DNA from: JBBRHQ01 sp963725315
Lineage (GTDB): Bacteria > Actinomycetota > Thermoleophilia > Solirubrobacterales > 70-9
Assembly: GCA_963725315.1 (NCBI GenBank)
Contig: CAVRYA010000005.1
Coordinates: forward strand, 189,663 to 253,662
Direction: 5' to 3'
Length of the DNA: 64,000 nucleotides
Part shown: piece after piece, positions 27,008 through 35,490 of the stretch
Layout: each line of letters starts with the position of its first letter
Numbering within the stretch: the first letter of the stretch is position 1
Position numbers and translations under genes: made by a program
The notes under the pieces: model-generated
What the model was told of the DNA's origin: nothing
Seen by the model: only the letters and a program-made list of their open reading frames with translations
Database searches by the model: none

Positions 27008-27763
27008 TCAGCGGCGTTTCTTCTTCTTACGGGGCGGCGGAGGCGGTGCTTTTGCCACCGCGGCCGCCGCGGTGGCGGGAACCGTGGGAGCGGGAACCAC
27101 CCGCTGGACCACGTATTGCTGGCCGATCGTCCAGACGTTGGTGGTGATCCAGTAGAGCACCAGCCCTGCCGGGAAGGTGATCACGAAGGGGACGAAGACG
27201 AACGGCAGGATCATCATCATCCGCCGCTGGGTCTTGTCGGCGGTGACCGACATCACCATGCCGGAGATCAGCTGCGTCCCGACATAGAGCACAAGGAGGA
27301 CGATCAGCTCGGTTCCGGTGGCCTTAGCGGTCAGGTCGGGGATGAACAGGAACGACGCCTGGTCGCCGCAGTGGCCGGCAGTGCAACCGATGTCGGCGGG
27401 CAGCTCGTGGCGCAGCGTGTAGAAGAGGGTGATGAACACCGGCAGCTGCGCAATCAGCGGGATGCAGGAGGCGAACGGGTTGACGTTGTTCTCCTGGTAG
27501 AACTTCATCATCTCCTGCTGCATGCGCTGACGGTCGTTCTTGTACTTGGCCTGAAGCTCCTTGATCTGGGGTTGCAGGGCCTGCATCGCCCGCATGCCCT
27601 TGAGTTGCTTGTAGGTGAGGGGGATCAACAGCGCCCTGGTGACGATCGTCAGGGCGATGATCGCCCCGCCCCAGCTCAACCCGACGTCGTCATGGAAGAA
27701 CTGCAGCACCGAGTTGGCCACGTCGATCAGCGGCTGCAGGATGTTGGCGACCACCGGCGTCAC
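27008..27763 (-). CDS. yidC: Membrane protein insertase YidC
   Basis: The insertase has the five-helix core: PLIDVANSVLQFFHDDVGLSWGGAIIALTIVTRALLIPLTYKQLKGMRAMQALQP with the hydrophilic-groove Arg in TRALL; then FYQENNVNPFASCIPLIAQLPVFITLFYTL, the GTELIVLLVLYVGTQLI helix and PAGLVLYWITTNVWTIGQQYVV. A basic C-tail (PPPPPRKKKKRR) could contact the ribosome. The GTG at 27763 has GGAGG 10 nt upstream. In this sequence the frame runs on from yidD without a stop, so a lost yidD stop or a true fusion is possible. Confidence 0.93.
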   Translation of the reverse strand: MTPVVANILQPLIDVANSVLQFFHDDVGLSWGGAIIALTIVTRALLIPLTYKQLKGMRAMQALQPQIKELQAKYKNDRQRMQQEMMKFYQENNVNPFASCIPLIAQLPVFITLFYTLRHELPADIGCTAGHCGDQASFLFIPDLTAKATGTELIVLLVLYVGTQLISGMVMSVTADKTQRRMMMILPFVFVPFVITFPAGLVLYWITTNVWTIGQQYVVQRVVPAPTVPATAAAAVAKAPPPPPRKKKKRR

Positions 27764-28024
27764 CGGGCCCCCACCTCCGTGGTGCTGGATCGGACCTGTC
27801 CGCAGGGTGAAGCGGGACGGGACCGGGTCGAGGCCGCCGCGGCTGAACGGGTTGCAGCGCAGCAGACGCCATCCGGCCAGCAGGGATCCCCTGAGGACCC
27901 CGAAGCGGCGGATCGCCGCGGCGGCGTAGGAGGAGCAGGTCGGCTCGTAGCGGCAGCGTCGCGGTAGCCCCGGTGAGATCCATCGCTGGTAGGCGCGGAT
28001 CGGCATCAAAACCAGCTGTTTCAC
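27761..28024 (-). CDS. yidD: Membrane protein insertion efficiency factor YidD
   Basis: The short basic protein has the family core VLMPIRAYQRWISPGLPRRCRYEPTCSSYAAAAIRRFGVLRGSLLAGWRLLRCNPFSRGGLDPVP, with the three conserved cysteines. It assists YidC-dependent membrane insertion. The GTG at 28024 overlaps the rnpA stop (GTGA). After LDPVPSRF the frame stays open into yidC. One base lost or gained would give a TGA exactly at the yidC GTG, so the end at 27761 is inferred. Confidence 0.85.
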
Positions 28025-28032
28025 GTCGAACG
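28017..28032. promoter_or_regulatory. parS-like half-site
   Basis: TGTTTCACGT here equals the left ten bases of the consensus parS palindrome TGTTTCACGTGAAACA; the right half is degenerate (CGAACG). It lies in the rnpA-yidD overlap, 3 kb from parB. Possibly a weak or damaged site, or chance. Confidence 0.25.
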
Positions 28033-28411
28033 CGCCTCGCCGGCGTCCTCGCCGGCGAGCGCCTCCTCGATGCAGTCGGCGCACCGCGTCCGTCCCATCC
28101 GCTCCGACGAGGGCACCGATCTCCGGTCGGGCCACGAGGACGAAGTCGTGCTCCGGCGGCAGCTCCTCCGCCAGGCCCCAGAACGCTTCCCGCATCGCCC
28201 GCTTCACCCGGTTGCGCTCGACCGCGCCGCCGACCTTGCGGCTCACCGAGACTCCCAACCGGAGATCGGCGCCGGCGCCCTCGCCGCGGGGGAAGCTGTA
28301 GAGCACCAGGTAACGGGTGGCGTGCGAGGTCCCGTCTCTATAGACGCGGTCGAAGTCGCCGCTCCGTGACAGGCGCCGACGCTTCCGCGCCCCGGCGTCG
28401 CCAGCTGCCAT
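28021..28411 (-). CDS. rnpA: Ribonuclease P protein component (one frameshift)
   Basis: The basic protein subunit of RNase P, which matures tRNA 5' ends. It starts MAAGDAGARKRRRLSRSGDFDRVYRDG and has the RNR-motif region SVSRKVGGAVERNRVKRAMREAF, then HDFVLVARPE. A shift near 28075 carries it into CIEEALAGEDAGEARST, whose TGA overlaps the yidD start. Length of about 129 codons is normal. It lies 3 nt after rpmH, the universal order. Confidence 0.93.
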
Positions 28412-28413
28412 CG

Positions 28414-28548
28414 TTACGTGGTCAGGCGCTTGCGGCCCTTGCGGCGCCGGCGCTTGATGATCGCCCGACCCCCGCGCGTACGCATGCGGGCGCGGAACCC
28501 GTGCGTCCGGGCTCGCTTGCGCTTCTTCGGCTGGTAGGTGCGCTTCAT
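28414..28548 (-). CDS. rpmH: 50S ribosomal protein L34
   Basis: The 44-aa basic protein MKRTYQPKKRKRARTHGFRARMRTRGGRAIIKRRRRKGRKRLT is typical L34. An in-frame ATG at 28632 would add 28 residues, but the family start is at 28548. It heads the leftward rpmH-rnpA-yidD-yidC-jag unit, divergent from dnaA. Confidence 0.97.
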   Translation of the reverse strand: MKRTYQPKKRKRARTHGFRARMRTRGGRAIIKRRRRKGRKRLTT

Positions 28549-28754
28549 CGGTCGGTGTCGCGGCAGTATACGGACGCGCAGAGCGCCCGTCCGCCGCCGC
28601 GCGGAGGGACGTCTGAATCTTTTCTTCGGCATTTGCGGAAGGGTCGATCAGGCGTGCTCGGGGCGGCGCTATGGTCGGCGCGGCCCGGAGATGCGCGCCC
28701 TCGGGCGCGCGCCGACCCGGGGGCCGCTCAAGACCGACGGAAGGGCAACCCAGA

Positions 28755-30120
28755 GTGCAGGAACTCCCAGAACCACCGAGCTCCGCCGGCCGGGGCGGTC
28801 AGGGGTTCGAGGGGGATCTGGAGGAAGTCTGGGCGGCAGGCTCGCGAGCAGCTGCGAGCCTCCGTGCCGGAGTCGACCTTCCGCATCTGGCTCGAGCCGC
28901 TGCGCCCGCTTGGCGAGTCCGGGGGAACACCCTGCAGCTCGGAGCACCCGACGGGATCCGGACCTGGGCCGAGCGCCGCTATGGCGGTCTGATCCGCAGC
29001 GCGTCTGGCGGCGACCGACGAGCGGCTCACCGAGGTCAGCTTCGCCGCCTCCGCCGCGCGCGGGGAGTCCGGGGCCGAGGTCGACGTGGGAACCCGCGCT
29101 GAACCCTCAGTACGTCTTCGAGCGCTTCGTGATCGGTGACGGCAACCGGCTTGCCCACGCGGCGGCCCTGGCGGTCGCCGAAGCCCCCGGCGAGGCCTAC
29201 AACCCGCTCTTCCTGCACGGGCCGCCCGGGCTCGGCAAGACCCATCTGCTGACCGCCGTCGCCAACTACCTCAACGACCATGCCCCGGAGCTCAACGTCC
29301 GCTACACGACCGCCGAGGGCTTCACCAACGAATTCGTCGCCTCGCTGCAGTCCGCCGGCAGTGAGGCCTTCAAGCGGCGCTACCGCGACCTCGACGTGCT
29401 CCTGATCGATGACGTTCAGTTCCTCGAAGGCAAGCACCACACCGAGGAGGAGTTCTTCCATACCTTCAACGCGCTGTATGAGTCGGGCAGCCAGCTGGTG
29501 CTCTCCGCCGATCGCATCCCGGCCGAGCTCTCCGAGCTGGCCCGCCGGCTCCGCGACCGCTTCGAGTGGGGTCTCACGGTCGAGGTCGGGGCTCCCAACC
29601 TGGCGATGCGGCTTGCCGTGCTGCGCCGCCTGGTGCGCGAATCCGGTATCGAGATCTCCGACCGCGAGGCGCTGACCGAGCTCGCGGCACGGATCGACGC
29701 CAACGTCCGCCAACTTCACGGTGCGCTGACCAGGACGATCGCCCATGCCTCGCTGATGGCCCGGCCGCTCAGCCGCGAGCTCGTCGCCGAGGTGATTCCC
29801 GCGTCTTCCCTCGCCCTTAGCCGGCTTGCTCCCGAGGAGATCCAGGCCCGCGTCGCCGAATCGTTCGCGGTCTCCCGGGCCGAGCTTCTGGGAACAAGCA
29901 GGGCGGCGACCCCGTTGCGTGCCCGCCAGGTCGCCATCTACCTGACCCGGGAGCTGACCGACCTCTCGACGCCGCAGATCGGTCGCCTCTACGGCGGGCG
30001 CGATCACACCACCGTGCTCAACTCGATCCGCCGGGTCGAGGCCGCCGCTCGCCGAGGACCCGGCTCTCCGCCAGGCGGATCGAAACCATCCTCGAGACGA
30101 TCCACAACCCTCCCGAGTGA
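28755..30120 (+). CDS. dnaA: Replication initiator DnaA (frameshifted)
   Basis: The AAA+ initiator. From GTG 28755, domain I pieces (LEEVW; PESTFRIWLEPLRPLG; GIRTWAERRYGGLIRSA; AATDERLTEVSF) are spread over frames. The central part is intact: LNPQYVFERFVIGDGNRLAHAAALAVAE, Walker A GPPGLGKTH, Walker B VLLIDDVQFLEGK, RLRDRFEWGLT. Domain IV ends with the DNA-binding signature YGGRDHTTVLNSIRRVEAAA. A last shift near 30050 leads to ETIHNPPE and TGA 30120. Linker domain II is very short. About 455 codons. Confidence 0.95.
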
Positions 30121-30267
30121 GGATGGCAGCCGTCGGGAATGCAAGAATCCGCGGTTCGGGGCAACAGCTTTTCCACAGCCTGAAAAGTCGCTTTGCAAAG
30201 CGAAATCTCCCGGTCAAGCCGACAGCATTCACAACCCCTAATCCAACTCAATCAAGGCATTGGTGAT
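30121..30267. other. dnaA-dnaN spacer, candidate oriC
   Basis: The 147-nt spacer contains TTTTCCACA at 30169-30177, a full match to the DnaA-box consensus TTWTNCACA, and the perfect palindrome TCGCTTTGCAAAGCGA at 30188-30203. It is visibly AT-richer than its surroundings. It is short for a complete origin, so further boxes may lie in the recF-gyrB spacer or upstream of dnaA. It also must hold the dnaN promoter. Confidence 0.55.
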
Positions 30268-31375
30268 TTGAAGCTCTCAACGAAACGCCAGGAACTTGTG
30301 GAGCGGCTCTCCGCCGTCTCGAGGGTCGCCTCCAACCGGGCCGCCACCCAGGCTCTCAGCGGAGTCCACGTCAGCGTCCTGGGCGACGACGTGAAGCTGC
30401 GGGCCACCGATCTGGAGATGGGGATCGAGACCCCGCTCGAGGCCGAGGTCGAGGGTGAGGGCGAGTTCCTGCTGCCGGGGCGGCTGCTCTCGGAGGTGGC
30501 CCGCTCGCTGGCCGGTGACTCTGTGGAGATCGAGCCGCGCAGTTCCGAGCGCGACGTCGAGATCACCTCGGCCGGGTCGAGGTTTCACCTGAGGACACTC
30601 CCGGCGGAGGACTTCCCCCGCTTTCCCGAGCTCGGCCCGGAGCCCTTGCGGATCCCGGCCAAGGTCCTGACTGAAACCGTGGAGGTCGTCGCACGGGCTG
30701 CCTCGCGCGACGATATGCGCCCCGTCCTGACCGGGGTCTTCGTCACCGCCTCGGGCAGCGAGATGACGATGGTCGCGACCGATTCCTACCGGCTCAGCTT
30801 TCGCCGGGCCGAGGTCGAGGGCGGGATCGGCGGCGACCTGGAGGCGAACATCCCGGCCCGCGCCCTGCGCGAGCTCGGACGGATTCTCACGGCCGGCTCG
30901 GAGGAGAGCGCTGAGGTCTCGCTGCTGCAGAACCAGGCTGTCTTCCGCGCCGGCGGAGTGATCCTCAACACCCGGCTGATCGAAGGACAGTTCCCCAACT
31001 ACGAGCAGCTCCTCCCCGAGTCCTACGAGCACGACGTGCGCCTCCCGCGTGGCGAGTTCCTCGACGTGACCAAGCGGATCAGCCAGCTGGCGCAGCGCAA
31101 CGCGCCGCTGAAGCTGTCGCTCTCGCCCGGGCGAGCTGACAATCGCCGCGGAGACGCCCGAGGTCGGTGACGCCAGCGAGTCGATGCCGGCAGCCTTCGA
31201 GGGAGAGCCGCTGGAGATCGGATTCAACCCGGAGTTCCTCAAGGACGGGATCGACAGCGTCGAGGGCGAGGAGGTGTTGCTTCGCCTGATCTCACCGCTG
31301 CGGCCGGGTCTGCTGCAGCCGGTGGACAACGAGGACTTCCGCTATCTGGTGATGCCGATCCGGCTCAACGTTTGA
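30268..31375 (+). CDS. dnaN: DNA polymerase III beta clamp (one frameshift)
   Basis: The sliding clamp has three repeated domains: LVERLSAVSRVASNRAATQALSGVHV; FPELGPEPLRIPAKVLTETVEVVARAASRDDMRPVLTGV with TMVATDSYRLSF; and ANIPARALRELGRIL ... LIEGQFPNYEQLLPE. A shift near 31130 leads to ELTIAAETPEVGDASE and the terminal YLVMPIRLNV, the classic clamp end. I chose TTG 30268 because family similarity starts there (LKLSTKRQELVERL). About 369 codons. Confidence 0.94.
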
Positions 31376-31384
31376 GCTGGGCCG

Positions 31385-32490
31385 ATGCTGCTCACCAGCG
31401 TGATCGCCCAGCCTTTGCGGAGCCTTGCGGCCGTGGAGGTCGCCCTCGAGGACGGGGTCACCGCGGTGCTCGGTGAGAACGGCTCCGGCAAGACGAACCT
31501 GCTGGAGGCTCTCTACTTCGCGCTCACCGGACGCTCCTTTCGCACCGCTGATCGCCGCGAGCTGATCCCCTTCTCGGAGTCGCTTGCCCGTGCCGAGGCC
31601 TCGGTTCGCGACGAGGACGGCACCGAGCGGCGCTTCCTGGCCTCGGTCAGCAGAGCGGAGGGACGCCGTCATCTACTCGATGGCAGTGCGCGTCGACTCC
31701 ACCACCGCGGCCCGCAACCGGCCCGCGGTCGCCGTCTTCGCGCCGGACCGCCTGGCGCTGGTCAAGGGTCCGCCGGCCGAGCGTCGCGCTCACCTCGACC
31801 GCTTCGCGGCGATTCGCTGGGCCGTCTCGCGCCGGCCTGCGACAGCGGTTCGGTCAGGCTCTCGCTCAACGAAACGCGCTCCTGCAGCGGGCCGCGCCGC
31901 CGGCCGCGCGCCTGCCGCCGAGCTCGACTCCTGGGACTCGACCCTGGCCGAGGCCTCAGCGCCGCTGATCGCATCGCGCTCCGAGGCGATCGCCGAGCTG
32001 GCGCCGCATTTCGCGGTGGCGGCGGCCGAGCTCGGGCTGGAGGCTCCGCGCATCGATCGAGTACGCACCCGCGCGCCGAGGGAAGCGCCGAGGAGTTGAA
32101 GGCGGGTTTGATCGAGCGCCGCGAGGCCGATCTGCGCCTCGGTCGCACCTCGTGGGGCCCTCACCTCGACGAGGTCTGAGGATCTGTCTCGAGGGCCACC
32201 CGATCCGCCGCTATGGCTCGCAGGGCCAGCAGCGGCTTGCATTGCTCGCCCTGCTCTTCGCCGAGCGGGAGGCGCTGATGCGATCCCACGGCAGGCCCGC
32301 CGTTGATGCTCCTCGACGACGTCATGAGCGAACTCGACGCCCCACGGCGCGAGCTGCTCTCTTCCCGGCTCGAGCGTGGCGGACAGGCGCTGATCACGGC
32401 GACCGAGGCAGGCACCGTGCCGGGGCACTCGCGGCCGAGGCAGTGTGGATGCCGGCAGCGCGACGCCGACCGAAGGTGGCGGCCGCCTGA
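31385..32490 (+). CDS. recF: Recombination protein RecF (frameshifted)
   Basis: The SMC-like ATPase loads RecA at gaps. The start reads RSLAAVEVALEDGVTAVLGENGSGKTNLLEALYFALTGRSFR, with Walker A GENGSGKTN. Later pieces in other frames are VAVFAPDRLALVKGPPAERRAHLDRF, LDSWDSTLAEA, LRLGRTSWGPHLDEV, RYGSQGQQRLALLALLFAE (signature) and LLDDVMSELDAPRRELLSSRL (Walker B), then AEAVWMPA. At least six shifts occur, the worst-hit gene in the window. The end TGA overlaps the dciA ATG (TGATG). Confidence 0.9.
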
Positions 32491-32788
32491 TGGGCGCGGC
32501 TCGCCCCACGCCCCGCGGCTGAGGCGATCAGGGCGCCCGCGAGCGCGCCGCGCCGGCGACCGTGCTCGCGGCGACCCAGTCGGTCTGGGCCGCCGCTGTC
32601 GGGCCCGACCTCGCCGCCGCCGCCGAACCGGTCTCCGAGCGCGGCGGCACCGTGACGGTTCGCTGTGAGAGCTCGGTCTGGGCCGAGGAGCTGGAGATGA
32701 TGGGGCCACAGCTGATCGCCGACTGCGCGAGCGGCTCGGCGCGACGGCGCCGCGGGAGCTGAGGTTCGAGACCGGGCCCAGGGCTTAG
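32490..32788 (+). CDS. DciA/DUF721 family protein (frameshifted)
   Basis: A small protein with the DUF721 core VWAAAVGPDLAAAAEPVSERGGTVTVRCESSVWAEELEMMGPQLIA, then LRERLGATAPRELRFETGPRA after a shift. DciA-type proteins help load the replicative helicase in bacteria lacking DnaC/DnaI. The position between recF and gyrB is the standard actinobacterial one. About 98 codons. Confidence 0.82.
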
Positions 32789-32972
32789 TTGGCCAGCCAG
32801 CCAGCCGGTTTCAGAGAGACTCTGGAACGGAACTCGCCGCGCCCTCGCGGAAACCTCGAGTGGCGCTGATGCGAAAGTTTGCGTTTTGCCGGGATTTGCA
32901 GGGATTTATCCATGAACGCACGGCGGTTCCGGGGACCCGGGCTGGTATCCTTTATGTCAACTTGATCGCCCG

Positions 32973-33026
32973 CCCCGACCTTGTGCCATGCGCCTTTCGG
33001 GATGCGCCATGAGGTCGGGGTTTTCT
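32973..33026 (+). terminator. Hairpin plus T-run before gyrB (possible attenuator)
   Basis: CCCCGACCT (32973-32981) pairs perfectly with AGGTCGGGG (33012-33020), followed at once by TTTTCT. The 30-nt loop contains the direct repeat ATGCGCC twice. It ends 23 nt before the gyrB start, so it lies in the gyrB leader unless gyrB has its own promoter immediately after. Confidence 0.5.
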
Positions 33027-33048
33027 GTGGATAGCCGGAAGGGGAAAA

Positions 33049-35490
33049 TTGCCTGAGAAGAAGAGCAAGGCCGCTGCGAAGCAAGGCCCGCCCCAAGGGC
33101 GGAGGCGGCTCCTATGACGCCACCGACATCACGGTTCTCGAGGGCCTGGAGGCGGTTCGCAAGCGCCCTGGCATGTACATCGGCTCCACCGGCCCGCGCG
33201 GTCTTCATCACCTCGTCTACGAGGTCGTCGACAACTCGGTGGACGAGGCGATCGCCGGCCACTGCGACTCGGTCGAGGTCGTGCTTCACCCTGACAACAG
33301 CTGCACGGTCATCGACAACGGCCGGGGGATCCCGGTGGACGAGCACGCCAAGGAGAAGCGCCCGGCGGCCGAGGTGGTGCTGACCACGCTTCACGCCGGC
33401 GGCAAGTTCGGCGACGGCGGCGGCTACAAGGTCTCCGGCGGGCTCCACGGCGTCGGCGTCTCGGTCGTCAACGCGCTCTCCGAGCGGCTCGCAGCTCGAG
33501 ATCTCCAGGGACGGGTTCTCCTGGAGCCAGGACTACGAGCGCGGCAAGCCCGCGCCGATTTCAAGAAGGGCAGGCGACCAAGGCGACCGGGACCAGGATC
33601 ACCTTCCTCCCCGACCTGGAGATCTTCGAGGAGATCGAGTTCGACTTCGCGACCCTGGCCGAGCGGCTGCGCGAGACCGCCTTCCTGACCCGCGGCCTGA
33701 AGATCGAGCTGGTCGACGAGCGCGGGCAGACCAACAGGGTCAGCTTCCAGTACGAGGGCGGCATCGAGGACTTCGTCCGCTACCTGAACGAGAACAAGGA
33801 CGAGCTGCACCGCAAGGTCATCTTCTTCGAGAGCGAGGCCGAGGAGGGCCAGGTCGAGGTGGCGATGCAGTGGAACACCTCCTACCAGGAGTCGATCTTC
33901 AGCTTCGCCAACAACATCAACACCCACGAGGGCGGCACCCATCTCTCCGGCTTCCGCTCGGCGCTGACCAGGACGCTGAACGCCTACGCCCGCAACAAGG
34001 GGCTGCTGAAGGAGAAGGACGAGAACCTCGCCGGCGAGGACGTTCGCGAGGGCCTCACGGCGGTGATCTCGGTGAAGCTGCACGATCCCCAGTTCGAGGG
34101 GCAGACGAAGACCAAGCTCGGCAACCCGCCGATCGAGGGAGTCGTAAAGGAGGCTGTCAACCGCAAGCTCGGCGAGTTCTTCGAGGAGAATCCGGGCGAG
34201 GCGAGGCAGGTGATCACCAAGGCCGTCGACGCATCGCGGGCCCGCGAGGCGGCCCGCAAGGCCCGTGACCTGACCCGCCGCAAGTCGGCGCTGGAGAACT
34301 CGACCCTGCCCGGGAAGCTCGCCGACTGCACGGTCAAGGACCCGAGCCTGGCGGAGATCTTCGTGGTCGAGGGGGACTCGGCCGGCGGCTCGGCCAAGCA
34401 GGCCCGCGACCGCTCGACCCAGGCGGTGTTGCCGCTGCGGGGGAAGATCATCAACGTCGAGAAGAGTCGCATCGACAAGGTCCTGCAGAACACCGAGATC
34501 CAGGCCCTGATCACGGCGATCGGCACCGGCGTGCACGACGAGTTCAATCTCGAGGACGCTCGCTACCACAAGATCGTCATGGCCACCGACGCCGACGTCG
34601 ACGGTGCCCACATCCGCACCCTGGTGCTCACCTTCCTCTACCGGCAGATGCAGCCGCTGATCGACGCCGGCTTCGTCTACATCGCCAAGCCGCCGCTCTA
34701 CAAGGTCAAGCAGGGCAACCAGGAGACCTACCTCGAGCGGGAGTCGGAGCTCGAGGAGTTGCTGCTCCGCGACCGGCTCGAGAACTTCGAGCTGATCGAC
34801 GCCAACGGCGGCTCCAAGAAGTTCACCCAGAGCCGCTGGCAGAGCTACGTGCGACGCGCCAAGGAGTACGAGGGCTGGGCGTCGTCGCTGCAGGCCGAGT
34901 TCGGCGCCGACCTGGTGCGCTTCCTCGAGGAGTCGCAGCTGCTCGACGAGGGCGTCGCCAGCATCGCCGGCGCCCGCAAGCTGCTGGCCGCGCCCAGCCC
35001 GCCTGAGGAGCCGTACGAGACCGAGCTGGTCGACGACGCCAAGGACGAGCTGGTGGTCAAGGCGATCCACCGCCGAAGCGGCCTGGCGCGGACCCACCGC
35101 CTGCCGGAGTCCCTGTTCAAGCACCACGACTACCGCCGCTTCGCCGATGTCCACGGCACCCTGCTGAAGCAGGTCGGGCGGCCGCCGTTCAGGGTGTCGC
35201 TGAAGGATCGCGAGGAGGAGGCGCTCTCCTTCGTCGATCTGCACCGTGCGGTGATGGACCTCGCCAAGCACGGCGCGCAGCTGACCCGGTTCAAGGGCCT
35301 CGGCGAGATGAACGCCGACCAGCTGCGGGAGACGACCATGGATCCGGCGACCAGGACCCTGCAGCGGGTGACCCTCGAGGACGCCTCGGCCGCCGACCAG
35401 ATCTTCTCGATGCTGATGGGCGACAAGGTCGAGCCGCGCCGGGAGTTCATCGAGACCTACGCCAAGGAAGTGAGGAACCTCGATGTCTAG
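33049..35490 (+). CDS. gyrB: DNA gyrase subunit B (frameshifted)
   Basis: The ATPase subunit of gyrase. TTG 33049 follows GGAAGGGG. Readable blocks: DATDITVLEGLEAVRKRPGMYIG, EVVDNSVDEAIAG, IDNGRGIPV, HAGGKFGDGGGYKVSGGLHGVG, then after shifts at 33100 and ~33490-33590 the transducer FNNIN-type FANNINTHEGGTH, Toprim EGDSAGGSAKQARDR and TDADVDGAHIR, and RFKGLGEMNADQL. The total of about 813 codons exceeds usual actinobacterial GyrB because about 150 residues are inserted between PPLYK and KGLGEMN, as in proteobacterial GyrB. Confidence 0.95.

Noticed and set aside
26935..27147. A small plus-strand gene between jag and yidC
   Set aside because: The frame is antisense to the YidC C-terminus, has no ribosome site and no protein-like pattern.
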